Positions 35,123-43,556 of a stretch of 64,000 nucleotides of DNA are shown here, piece by piece. How positions within the stretch are numbered: the stretch's first letter is position 1; each line of letters begins with the position of its first letter. Made by a program: the position numbers and the translations under genes. The notes under the pieces are model-generated. The model saw nothing but the letters and a program-made list of their open reading frames with translations, was not told the DNA's origin and made no database searches. Origin of the DNA: Lysinibacillus sp. ZYM-1 (GTDB lineage Bacteria > Bacillota > Bacilli > Bacillales_A > Planococcaceae); contig NZ_KQ465108.1 of NCBI RefSeq assembly GCF_001308875.1, positions 62,001-126,000 of the forward strand, given 5' to 3'.

Positions 35123-35250
35123 ATGAGGAAATTGTTTAACTCACTTTCGATATTTTGAGGTTGTACCCATTCGTTTTCATAAAACTGTCCCTTTTTTAGA
35201 CGACCCTCCTGCTGTAGACTCCTCTTTAGAAGAAGATAGGGGGTTAAAAA

Positions 35251-35838
35251 ATGGAAACGAACATTCGAGTGCAACAAAGAGCATGTATAGAAGACAACCA
35301 AATAAAACGATTTTTAGAAGACGCACAAACTGTTTTTCTTGGGTTAGTGGATGAACATACACCATATGTTATCCCATTAAATTATGTCTTCAAAGATGGG
35401 TATTTTTATTTTCATGGGGCCAACGAGGGTAGAAAAATAAACATTATTAAGAACAATCCAAATGCTTGTATGACAGTATGCGAAACTTATGGAACAATGG
35501 TAGACCCCATTCCTGCAGAAACTGATACAGCATATATGAGCGTTGTCGCAAACGGCCAAGTCGAAGTAGTTACAGATTTGAATGAAGCAACTGCTGCTAT
35601 GCAGGCAATGCTTGATAAATATGTACCGAATTATTACCTTACTCGTTTATCAAAAACACATATCGAAAAGTATCAATCATCTTTGGGGAGTAAAACTCTT
35701 GTCCTGAAAGTAAAACCCATTAAATTAACCGCAAAAGAACATAAATTAAATGAACAAATGCAATATTATCCTGGGAGAATGGTCACACAAGATATGACCC
35801 GATCATCTCCCCCTACTGTCATCCATTCATCCAATTGA
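35251..35838 (+). CDS. Pyridoxamine-5'-phosphate-oxidase-like FMN-binding protein (NimA-like)
   Basis: 195 residues, ATG after TAGGGGG. A split-barrel flavin-binding fold: residues 12-110 show FLGLVDEHTPYVIPLNYVF, YFHGANEGRKINIIKNNPNA and SVVANGQVEVVTD. The closest named group is the nitroimidazole-resistance NimA-like flavoproteins; the true substrate is unknown. The C-terminal 40 residues are an extension with no recognised domain. Confidence 0.78.
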   Translation: METNIRVQQRACIEDNQIKRFLEDAQTVFLGLVDEHTPYVIPLNYVFKDGYFYFHGANEGRKINIIKNNPNACMTVCETYGTMVDPIPAETDTAYMSVVANGQVEVVTDLNEATAAMQAMLDKYVPNYYLTRLSKTHIEKYQSSLGSKTLVLKVKPIKLTAKEHKLNEQMQYYPGRMVTQDMTRSSPPTVIHSSN

Positions 35839-35854
35839 ACTTATCACAGTTTTA

Positions 35855-35880
35855 AGGCTTAGGAAAAACCTAAGCCTATT
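35855..35880 (+). terminator. Hairpin after the FMN-binding gene
   Basis: AGGCTTAGG and CCTAAGCCT pair perfectly around a short A-rich loop; the T-tail is weak (ATTGT). Confidence 0.55.
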
Positions 35881-35995
35881 GTGGTCCATTTTAAAAGTTA
35901 AACGAAAAGATGTGAGTCATCAAAGAATCAACTAATCAATCCTTTGATGAGTGGTGAACAAAAAATTGCTATAAAAAAACCAATCAGAATTGAAA

Positions 35996-36034
35996 GTAGA
36001 TTTGGAAATATGTTTTTTCCAAGTCTATTTTTTA
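35996..36034 (+). terminator. Terminator-like hairpin before the vanR-type gene
   Basis: TAGATTTGGAAA and TTTCCAAGTCTA (one wobble) followed by TTTTTT. No recognisable gene lies between 35881 and 35995; the hairpin insulates the regulator operon or is the end of a vanished gene. A TATAAT-like -10 follows at about 36088. Confidence 0.6.
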
Positions 36035-36145
36035 TTAGCTTCCCACATAAACTTTTCTTATTTATAGTTATAGCTATAAGTAAATGCTATAATGCCTGTG
36101 AAAAATCATTGGAGATTTTAAGGGTAGAAGGAGAGGGCAGTTCAT

Positions 36146-36832
36146 TTGAATATTTTAGTTGTTGACGATGAAAAAGAAATTGCAGATTTAATTGAGTTGT
36201 ATTTAAAAAACGAAAATTTTCATGTATTTAAATATTATACGGCTCAAGAGGCTTTGGCCTGTATTGGGCGTGAAAAGGTGGATTTGGCTGTTCTAGATAT
36301 TATGATGCCGGATATTGATGGCTTTTCCATTTTACAAAAAATACGTGAAACCTATAATTTTCCTGTCATTATGCTGACGGCTAAAGAAGAAGAGATCGAT
36401 AAAATTAATGGATTTTCTTTAGGGGCGGATGATTATATTACAAAGCCTTTTCGACCACTGGAGTTAGTTGCTCGTGTGAAGGCACAACTACGGAGATTTA
36501 CATTATACAACCATAGTTCGCAGCAAATTGGGGATACGATTGATTTTGCAGGCTTGATGATCAATAAGAACACACGGCAAGTTTTTTTAAATGAAAGGCA
36601 ATTATCCCTTACACCTACTGAGTTCTCAATTTTATGGTATTTAAGCTCTAATCGGGGAAAGGTTATTAGCTCAGAGGAGTTGTTTCAGGAAGTTTGGGGC
36701 GAGAAATATTTCAATAGCAATAATACAGTCATGGTCCACATTCGGCATTTACGAGAAAAAATGAAAGATTCTGTGGAGAACCCAAAGTTTATTAAAACAG
36801 TTTGGGGAGTGGGGTATACAATTGAAAAATGA
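36146..36832 (+). CDS. vanR: VanR-type response regulator
   Basis: 228 residues from a TTG after AAGGAGAGGG. An OmpR-family protein: receiver domain with phosphoacceptor Asp51 (LAVLDIMMPD) and DDYITKPFRPLELVARVKAQ, then a winged-helix DNA-binding domain. Residue runs that are nearly those of VanR from Tn1546 (EIADLIELYLKNENF, LSLTPTEFSIL, VHIRHLREKMKDS, YIKTVWGVGY-like end) place it in the vancomycin VanR group rather than PhoB or WalR. It overlaps the kinase gene by 11 bases. No vanH, vanA or vanX lies in the window. Confidence 0.88.
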   Translation: MNILVVDDEKEIADLIELYLKNENFHVFKYYTAQEALACIGREKVDLAVLDIMMPDIDGFSILQKIRETYNFPVIMLTAKEEEIDKINGFSLGADDYITKPFRPLELVARVKAQLRRFTLYNHSSQQIGDTIDFAGLMINKNTRQVFLNERQLSLTPTEFSILWYLSSNRGKVISSEELFQEVWGEKYFNSNNTVMVHIRHLREKMKDSVENPKFIKTVWGVGYTIEK

Positions 36833-37949
36833 GTTTGGAAGACTGAAGAGGAAAATGATTTTACAAATTATTTTTATTCTTGTCATTGCCATTATAATCG
36901 GTTTTTTTATCAATTTTGCATTCATTGATGGTGTCTTCCAAGCCCCTTTTGCGGATGCTTTTATCACCTTCTGTGAAAATGTTTTACAATTAGATTATTA
37001 TGCGGCACAAAATGCATACAATGTATTATTCCAACAAAATAAACCTCTTTGGTTAACGATAGGATTCATTCTCTTACTTCTGGTTATTTTTTATATTGCC
37101 TTATCTCGTTTTACTCGTTATTTTCATCAAATTAGTACAAGTATCTCCATGCTTTCTGATGAGTCAGATCAGGAAATTCGTCTTCCTGACGAGTTAGACT
37201 TTTTGGAGAAAAAATTAAATGATGTAAAAAATAAATTGGAAAAACGAGCGAGAGATGCACAAGAAGCGGAGCAACGTAAGAATGATCTTGTTGTCTATTT
37301 AGCTCATGATATTAAAACCCCCTTGACCTCAATTATTGGCTACTTAAGTCTTTTAGATGAGGCAAAAGACATGCCAGTAGAGCAAAAAGAAAAATATGTA
37401 ACGATTACGCTAGAAAAATCATATAGGCTCGAACACTTAATCAATGAGTTTTTTGAAATCACAAGATTTAATTTACAATCCATTATTTTAGAGAAAGATT
37501 GGATTCCTCTAAAGTATATGTTAATGCAAGTCGCCGATGAATTTTATCCATTGCTAGCACCTAAAGGTCAAAAAGCAATCGTTCTTATGGATGGAGATAT
37601 CAAAATATATGCTGATGGTAACAAATTAGCAAGGGTATTTAATAATATATTGAAAAATGCAATTGCCTATAGTGATCCAAATAGTACAATTGAAATTAGT
37701 GTTAAAAGTGAAAATAATCAGACACTTATTTCGTTTATGAATACTGGGAAGACAATACCTCCTGAAAAACTAAAGATGATATTTGAAAAGTTTTATCGTT
37801 TAGATAGTGCAAGGTCAACACAAACTGGTGGTGCGGGACTTGGTTTAGCCATTTCAAATGAAATTGTCGAAGCTCATGGAGGAACGATTACAGCCACTTC
37901 TAGTAATGAAAAAACGATATTTACTGTCATGATTCCAAGTGATTCTTAA
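36822..37949 (+). CDS. vanS: VanS-type sensor histidine kinase
   Basis: 375 residues from a TTG inside the end of vanR. Two membrane helices (about 12-34 and 77-94) flank a short extracellular segment of about 40 residues; then HAMP-like linker, dimerisation domain with His162 (YLAHDIKTPLTSIIGYLSLLDEA) and ATPase domain (ARVFNNILKNAIAYS, FEKFYRLD, GGAGLGLAISNEI). The kinase core is very close to VanS of the VanA type. The small outer loop is the part that would differ in ligand sensing, and its inducer is unknown. Confidence 0.88.
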   Translation: MKNEFGRLKRKMILQIIFILVIAIIIGFFINFAFIDGVFQAPFADAFITFCENVLQLDYYAAQNAYNVLFQQNKPLWLTIGFILLLLVIFYIALSRFTRYFHQISTSISMLSDESDQEIRLPDELDFLEKKLNDVKNKLEKRARDAQEAEQRKNDLVVYLAHDIKTPLTSIIGYLSLLDEAKDMPVEQKEKYVTITLEKSYRLEHLINEFFEITRFNLQSIILEKDWIPLKYMLMQVADEFYPLLAPKGQKAIVLMDGDIKIYADGNKLARVFNNILKNAIAYSDPNSTIEISVKSENNQTLISFMNTGKTIPPEKLKMIFEKFYRLDSARSTQTGGAGLGLAISNEIVEAHGGTITATSSNEKTIFTVMIPSDS

Positions 37950-37962
37950 GAAACCTTAAGAA
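37945..37962 (+). promoter_or_regulatory. Direct repeat, candidate response-regulator site
   Basis: CTTAAGAA occurs at 37945-37952 and 37955-37962, a 10-base period typical of OmpR-family tandem sites, about 75 bases before the carboxypeptidase start. The same bases also form a small hairpin with the end of the kinase gene, so a terminator role cannot be excluded. Confidence 0.5.
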
Positions 37963-38037
37963 TTCACTAATAGTTAATTAAAAAAGAGCTCCTCTTTTTA
38001 TGTTTGAATAAAAACATAATGAGAAGGAGTTGTTTTT

Positions 38038-38952
38038 ATGTTCAAGAGAAAAGGTATTTTTAGTATACTGTTCATTTTCATCATGGTATTTATTTATTTT
38101 ATAGTGGCAAAAGAAACGCCGATGTCCTTACGAGTGGACAAGCCAACGCTCGTTACACCAACAAAGAGTGGCGATATGCTGGATGTTAATTTATTCAGCT
38201 CTAATGCCATTTTAGTAAATTTGGATGAAAATCAAGTTCTATTAGATAAAAATAGCGAGGAAATTATTTATCCTGCATCATTAACAAAAATGATGACGGT
38301 TTTAGTGGCTATTGAGCAAATCCAAAATTTACAAGAAGAAATTGTTTTACCAAAAAATATATTTAATGATTTATACGAAGAGAATGCTTCACTTGCTGGT
38401 TTTCTCCCAAATGAGAAGCTTACGTTAGAGGATTTACTATATGGTTCCATGTTACCATCTGGTGCAGAGGCTTCCATCGGTTTAGCTGAATATATTGCTG
38501 GTTCAGAAAGAAAATTTGTAAATCTGATGAATGAAAAGGCCCAACAGCTAGGAATGAAAAATACTCATTTTATGAATACCACTGGATTGCATCATCGAGA
38601 ACATTATACGACTGTCAAAGACATGTCTTTACTCTTGCAATATGCATTAACAAATAATGAGTTTCGTAATGTTTATACAGCAGAAAGATATTCTATCAAG
38701 CCGACCAATCTTCATCCAGAGGGGATAACTTTTACAAGTCGAATGTTTCAAAATATGACAACAAGTGCATTGCCGGGAGGAGAAATTTTAGGTGGAAAAA
38801 CAGGCTATACAGAGGATGCAGGATTATGTTTAGCAAGTTTAGCTACAGTTAATGGACAAGAATACGTCTTAGTGACAGTGGGGGCCGAAGGAAATCCCCG
38901 AACTGAACAATATAATATAACAGATGCATTTTCCGTGTATAGTCAATTATAA
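38038..38952 (+). CDS. Membrane-anchored D-alanyl-D-alanine carboxypeptidase (peptidase S11)
   Basis: 304 residues, ATG after AGAAGGAG. An N-terminal membrane anchor (about 6-24) precedes a penicillin-binding-protein fold: SLTK with nucleophile Ser81 and Lys84, PSGAEAS in place of the usual SGN motif, and GGKTGYT. It would trim the terminal D-Ala of peptidoglycan stems. It is cotranscribed with, or controlled by, the VanRS-type system, where a VanY-type carboxypeptidase would sit, but VanY is a zinc M15 enzyme. The Ala in the SxN motif is unusual. It lacks the C-terminal beta domain of PBP5/DacA. Confidence 0.86.
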   Translation: MFKRKGIFSILFIFIMVFIYFIVAKETPMSLRVDKPTLVTPTKSGDMLDVNLFSSNAILVNLDENQVLLDKNSEEIIYPASLTKMMTVLVAIEQIQNLQEEIVLPKNIFNDLYEENASLAGFLPNEKLTLEDLLYGSMLPSGAEASIGLAEYIAGSERKFVNLMNEKAQQLGMKNTHFMNTTGLHHREHYTTVKDMSLLLQYALTNNEFRNVYTAERYSIKPTNLHPEGITFTSRMFQNMTTSALPGGEILGGKTGYTEDAGLCLASLATVNGQEYVLVTVGAEGNPRTEQYNITDAFSVYSQL

Positions 38953-38982
38953 AATAATAAAAGTAAAGAAGTTGTTTTATGT

Positions 38983-39210
38983 ATGATTTATCAGTTGGAC
39001 AAACAAGACTATTATGATGTTAATAAATTACTAAACACTGATCAAAAGAACAGTTTAACTATAAATAGAGGATCCATTTATGTGGATCACCCAGACAAGC
39101 CAACAACAGCTCTAGTAGATGAAACGGGGATTATCAGTTTCTTTATAGGAGATGCGACAAATCAGACTTTTCATGATGATTTACCTTGGCTCGAAGCGTT
39201 TAGCAAATAA
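38983..39210 (+). pseudogene. Truncated N-terminal part of a GNAT-type acetyltransferase
   Basis: 75 codons (MIYQLDKQDYYDVNKLLN ... VDHPDKPTTALV ... FFIGDATN) match the opening of the Bacillus PF12746-type GNAT acetyltransferases, which are about 250 residues long. The frame then stops and no continuation is found in any frame. The ribosome-binding site is weak. It is probably a leftover rather than a working gene. Confidence 0.55.
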
Positions 39211-39279
39211 AATAGGTTTTGTATTTGAGTGAAAACTAAAAAAATATGAGTTTGAATGGAAGTAATAGGAAGTAAATAA

Positions 39280-39322
39280 AATGCGTAATTAGAATGTTTA
39301 AGCTAATTGCGCATTTTTTTTT
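39280..39322 (+). terminator. Terminator
   Basis: AATGCGTAATTA and TAATTGCGCATT (one wobble), then nine T. Confidence 0.85.
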
Positions 39323-39490
39323 GCCTACTAGTAGAGAAAATCTATTTCCTGTGGTGATAAAAGAGCTAGGAATAGCTGGGTTATAGAAAATTTCTATAGT
39401 TATTATAGAAACAATAGAATTGCTTAATGAATGTTGAGTTCCATATAATTCTCTATAAACCATAATATTTTCAAGGGAGGACATAAAAAA

Positions 39491-40126
39491 ATGACAAATA
39501 TTGCTGGGATAAACATTCCTGACAGCCGTTTAGCATTAGAAGCTCAGGATATCTTAAAAGAACATGGATCTGAATTGCTTTGGAATCACTCCAATCGTGT
39601 TTACTTATTTGGGGCATTGCAAGGCATAAAAGCAAAGAAAAAATATGATGCAGAACTTTTATACGTCAGTGCTTTATTTCATGATTTAGGTTTAACAAAG
39701 AAGTTTAGTAGTGAGGATAAACGCTTTGAGGTGGATGGTGCAAATGCTGCACGCCAATTTTTAGCACTATATGATATTGATGATCGTTCAATACAACTAG
39801 TATGGGATGCGATTGCATTACATACTACAATTGGTGTCGCAGAGCATAAAGAAAATGAAGTTGGATTATTATATGCGGGGGTAGGGCTTGATGTAATGGG
39901 AGATGGTTATCATGATTTATCGTCTGAAGAACGAAATGCCGTTATCCATGCTTTTCCACGCAACCAATTTAAACAAAAGATATTGCCTGCTTTTTTTGAC
40001 GGGTTTAAGCATAAGCCTGAAACAACATTTGGCAATATTAAATCCGATGTGTGTGCATTGTATATACCTAATTACAAACCTAAAAACTTTTGTGATTGTG
40101 TCTTGCATTCACCTTGGTCGGAATAA
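39491..40126 (+). CDS. HD-domain hydrolase
   Basis: 211 residues, ATG after AAGGGAGG. Metal-binding HD motif: His in WNHSNRVYLFG, the HD pair in ALFHDLGLT and His in ALHTTIGVAEH, with a late GLDVMGDGYHDL. The arrangement resembles the cyanamide-hydratase-like HD subgroup, but the substrate cannot be read from sequence. It lies 31 bases before the CoA-transferase gene, so the two probably form an operon. Confidence 0.75.
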   Translation: MTNIAGINIPDSRLALEAQDILKEHGSELLWNHSNRVYLFGALQGIKAKKKYDAELLYVSALFHDLGLTKKFSSEDKRFEVDGANAARQFLALYDIDDRSIQLVWDAIALHTTIGVAEHKENEVGLLYAGVGLDVMGDGYHDLSSEERNAVIHAFPRNQFKQKILPAFFDGFKHKPETTFGNIKSDVCALYIPNYKPKNFCDCVLHSPWSE

Positions 40127-40157
40127 ATATTAAAAAATAAGTAGGGGGATACCATTT

Positions 40158-41663
40158 ATGTTAAAACTAGCACATCAGAAAATTCGTCATGTTGCTTTGC
40201 AAGACAAAATTGTATCGGCGCAAGAGGCTGCGTCTTGGATAAAAGATGGAATGTTATTAGGAATGAGTGGCTTTACTAGAGCGGGTGACGCAAAAGTTGT
40301 ACCGTTGGCGCTTGTGGATAAAGCGAAAGTGGAAAAATTTCAGGTCGATGTTTATACAGGGGCTTCGCTTGGTCCAGAGGTAGATCAGCAAATGGCTGAA
40401 GCAGGGATCATTCGCAAGCGTGCTCCCTATCAAGGTGATCCAGCAATTCGTCGGTTGATTAATAATGGAGAAGTTCTATATACAGATGCACATGTATCGC
40501 ATAATGCAGAGCTAATTCGTCAGGGGATCGTAGGACCAATTGATTTTGCCATAATTGAAGCAGCTGCAATTACGGAAGATGGTTTGCTGATACCTACTAC
40601 CTCAGTAGGGAATTCTCCAATTATCGTGCAAATGGCCAAAGAGATTATTATTGAGTTAAATGTGGCACATCCGGCTTCTCTAGAAGGTATTCACGATATT
40701 TATATTCCTGATATACAAGGTCGCCGAGAACCCATTCCTTTAACTAGTGCAGGGAATCGGATTGGAAATGTTGGAATCCCATTAGATATAACGAAAGTTC
40801 GTGGCATAGTGCTTTCTGAAATTGCTGATGCGCCTTCAACAATTGTGCAACCAGATGAGGAAACAGCCATAATGGCAGAGCATTTACTCCAATTTCTACG
40901 TGATGAAATGGGGGCTGGACGTTTGACGAAGTCATTGGCCCCCCTACAGTCAGGTGTAGGATCAGTGGCAAATGCAGTGTTAAATGGTTTTCTACAATCA
41001 GAGTTTGAAGATTTAGAAATATATTCTGAGGTGTTACAGGATGCTGTTTTTGAATTAATAGATGCTGGCAAGGTAAAATCTGCTTCGGGTACATCTATTA
41101 CGTTATCACAAGAACGTGGGAAAATGGTTTATAGTCAACTCGAAAATTATGTAGATCGTTTAATTTTAAGACCTCAAGAAATTTCAAATCACCCTGAAAT
41201 TATTCGACGTTTAGGTCTTATTTCGGTAAATACCGCACTTGAGGTAGATATCTATGGAAATGTAAATTCTACACATGTTTCAGGCACAAAGATGATGAAT
41301 GGTATTGGAGGGTCTGGAGATTTTGCTCGTAATGCACGTTTAGGAATATTCGTCACAAAATCTTATGCAAAGGGAGGAAATGTCTCAAGTATCGTCCCTA
41401 TGGTATCTCATGTTGACCATACTGAGCATGATGTAGATGTGATTGTCACAGAGTATGGCGTGGCAGATTTACGTGGTTTAGCACCAAAAGAGAGGGTTCC
41501 ATTAATCATTAATAATTGTGCACATCCTGATTACCGTCAGCAATTATGGGCATATTATGATGCTGCTGTGGAGAAGACGGGCGATCATCACACACCACAT
41601 CTTTTAGAAGAGGCATTGTCATGGCATGTTCATTTTGCCAAAACCAATTCAATGAAAAAATAA
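40158..41663 (+). CDS. Acetyl-CoA hydrolase / succinate (acetate) CoA-transferase family enzyme
   Basis: 501 residues, ATG after TAGGGGG. A class I CoA-transferase of the Cat1/AarC/Ach1 type: GMSGFTRAGDAKVVP near the start, GVGSVANAVLNGFL, the catalytic Glu in IYSEVLQD, and ITEYGVADLRGLAP-like C-terminal motif (VTEYGVADLRGL). It would exchange CoA between acyl-CoA and carboxylates such as acetate or succinate. The pairing with an HD hydrolase is unusual. A terminator follows. Confidence 0.87.
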   Translation: MLKLAHQKIRHVALQDKIVSAQEAASWIKDGMLLGMSGFTRAGDAKVVPLALVDKAKVEKFQVDVYTGASLGPEVDQQMAEAGIIRKRAPYQGDPAIRRLINNGEVLYTDAHVSHNAELIRQGIVGPIDFAIIEAAAITEDGLLIPTTSVGNSPIIVQMAKEIIIELNVAHPASLEGIHDIYIPDIQGRREPIPLTSAGNRIGNVGIPLDITKVRGIVLSEIADAPSTIVQPDEETAIMAEHLLQFLRDEMGAGRLTKSLAPLQSGVGSVANAVLNGFLQSEFEDLEIYSEVLQDAVFELIDAGKVKSASGTSITLSQERGKMVYSQLENYVDRLILRPQEISNHPEIIRRLGLISVNTALEVDIYGNVNSTHVSGTKMMNGIGGSGDFARNARLGIFVTKSYAKGGNVSSIVPMVSHVDHTEHDVDVIVTEYGVADLRGLAPKERVPLIINNCAHPDYRQQLWAYYDAAVEKTGDHHTPHLLEEALSWHVHFAKTNSMKK

Positions 41664-41671
41664 GTAGATGG

Positions 41672-41701
41672 ATGACTAGGCATATTGCTTAGTCATTTTT
41701 C
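41672..41701 (+). terminator. Terminator of the CoA-transferase operon
   Basis: ATGACTAGGC and GCTTAGTCAT pair with a wobble around ATATT, then TTTTTC. Confidence 0.78.
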
Positions 41702-41709
41702 ATGATAGA

Positions 41710-41754
41710 AAAATGAATCGACTAGACGAAAATAGCTTAGCGTCTAGTCGATTC
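41710..41754 (-). terminator. Terminator of the LysR gene
   Basis: A 14-base perfect inverted repeat (GAATCGACTAGACG at 41715-41728 and its complement at 41741-41754). Read on the minus strand it is followed by ATTTTT. Confidence 0.82.
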
Positions 41755-42705
41755 TTAAGGAGTCTTTATTAAGGACTGAATAAGTTGTTGGCTTATATCA
41801 GAAAATGATAAATCTGTTCGATGAATTTGCTTGATCATTAGATCAATAAAAGCCTTGGCAGCAAAATTAATAAATTTATCTTTTCGATAGAGCAGCACAA
41901 TTTCTCGGGTTAAAGGTGGATTGCAAATAGTTCGCGTACATACTGTGTCCGATTTATATAAATTGCAAAGTGTTTTCGAAATGATCGTTGCCCCAACCTG
42001 TTGTTCTACTAATTTAAAGATGGTTTGAATACTAGCTGTCTCAAACTTAGGTGTGATATTTCCCTTTTCTTTGCGGGCTGCCCCATCAATTACTTTTCTA
42101 CATTGTTGTTTTGCAGGAAATAAAATAAGTGGATGTGCTAAAACATCTTGAAATGGGATGATGTCTGATGCTGCTAGCGGATGATCCTTATGAACAACGA
42201 CCAATAATTCCTCGGTAAACAATGGAATCACTAGAAGCTGCTCTTCCTCATAATCGAAATCATCTTGTTTATACGAAATGGCAAAATCAATTTTATTGTC
42301 TTTAAACAATTGAAATAACTCATCAGAACTATTTATCGAAACTTGTATATCCGGAAACTCTTGATAATAATCCAATAAATAATCTGATACGAAATCTGTT
42401 AATTCTCCAGGCAAAGTTCCGATAACTAGTTTTCCTGCTTTAAGTGCTTTAAGTTCAGTCATTTGGTTCTTTGTATTATCCATTGCCCTAAAAATATAAG
42501 TGCATTGTTCATACAAAATTTTACCTGCATCGGTAATGGCAATCTTTTTACCAAGACGATCGAATAGAGGTAAACCAAGCTCATTTTCTAATACTTTAAT
42601 TTGATGGCTTAATGTTGGCTGAGAGATATTCAATTTTTCAGCAGCCTTTGTAAAATGAAGCTCACTACACAGAACAAAAAAATATTCAAGCTGACGTATC
42701 TCCAT
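41755..42705 (-). CDS. LysR-family transcriptional regulator
   Basis: 316 residues, ATG after AGAAGG. Canonical HTH (LHFTKAAEKLNISQPTLSHQIKVLENELGLPLFDRLGKK) and a LysR substrate-binding domain; it resembles CynR/CysL-type proteins. It is divergent from the VOC gene at 42884 and convergent with the CoA-transferase, so the VOC gene is the more likely target. Confidence 0.87.
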   Translation of the reverse strand: MEIRQLEYFFVLCSELHFTKAAEKLNISQPTLSHQIKVLENELGLPLFDRLGKKIAITDAGKILYEQCTYIFRAMDNTKNQMTELKALKAGKLVIGTLPGELTDFVSDYLLDYYQEFPDIQVSINSSDELFQLFKDNKIDFAISYKQDDFDYEEEQLLVIPLFTEELLVVVHKDHPLAASDIIPFQDVLAHPLILFPAKQQCRKVIDGAARKEKGNITPKFETASIQTIFKLVEQQVGATIISKTLCNLYKSDTVCTRTICNPPLTREIVLLYRKDKFINFAAKAFIDLMIKQIHRTDLSFSDISQQLIQSLIKTP

Positions 42706-42883
42706 AATTGTACCTTCTTATTAAAATTATTTTTTATATTATAGCATGATTACCATTTAGAAAATCATGTGAAATAAAGCTATGATTAGTTGATAGAAAA
42801 TTAATAATTGTTTTATTTTTCACTTTGATAAAAATGCTTTATAGTAAGTATATTCAAATACATTTATTACTAAGGAGGATAAA

Positions 42884-43279
42884 ATGGGAAGATTAGTTCA
42901 TTTTGAAATTCATGTAAGTGACATGGAGCGGGCAAAGGATTTCTATGGGAGCGTATTTGGGTGGTCATTTCAAGATTGGAGTGAATACGCAGGAATGCCG
43001 TATTTTGGAGCTGTGACTGGTGGTAAGGAAGAACTTGGGATCGATGGTGCTCTAATGCAACGTCAAGGTCCTCCGCCAGAACCAAACCAAGCTTTGAATG
43101 GATTCGCTTGTACAATGGGAGTGGAAAGTTACGATGTAACAGAAGCCAAAATTATGGAACATGGTGGTAAGGTTGCAATACCGAAATATGCTTTACCAGG
43201 AATGGCATGGCAAGGATATTTTACGGATACTGAAGGCAATGTATTTGGTATTCATCAGCCAGATAAAAATGCAAAATAA
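42884..43279 (+). CDS. VOC-superfamily (glyoxalase/bleomycin-resistance-fold) protein
   Basis: 131 residues, ATG after AAGGAGG. Single VOC domain with HFEIHVSDMERAKDFYGSVFGW at the start and YFTDTEGNVFGIHQPD at the end, which supplies the usual metal ligands His, Glu-type positions. Function unspecified. A LysR gene is divergent 178 bases upstream. Confidence 0.85.
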   Translation: MGRLVHFEIHVSDMERAKDFYGSVFGWSFQDWSEYAGMPYFGAVTGGKEELGIDGALMQRQGPPPEPNQALNGFACTMGVESYDVTEAKIMEHGGKVAIPKYALPGMAWQGYFTDTEGNVFGIHQPDKNAK

Positions 43280-43392
43280 GAATTCAAAAATTATTAAGCA
43301 GGTGCTTAATGAGAAGAATCCGCTCCGTATTGCTCAAAGGTAAGAGGACTCGCTCACTAACACAGGGGAACGCCACAAAACAAAACTATTGA

Positions 43393-43429
43393 AAGACTTA
43401 TGTTCTTTTACGAACATAGGTCTTTTTTT
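43393..43429 (+). terminator. Terminator of the VOC gene
   Basis: AAGACTTATGTTC and GAACATAGGTCTT (one wobble) around TTTTAC, then seven T. The 43280-43392 stretch holds no recognised gene. Confidence 0.85.
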
Positions 43430-43556
43430 AATCGATGAAATTGTCAAAAAGATGAGGGATGGTTAGATTTGTAAAATATAATGTTTTATTTTAGTAAATT
43501 TGGTATGGTTGATGAAGATACTTTAAATGCTACATAATGATCGAGGAGTAATGGTG

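Noticed and set aside
36146-38952. Complete vancomycin-resistance cluster
   Set aside because: Only regulators and a serine carboxypeptidase are present; no vanH, ligase or vanX genes in the window.
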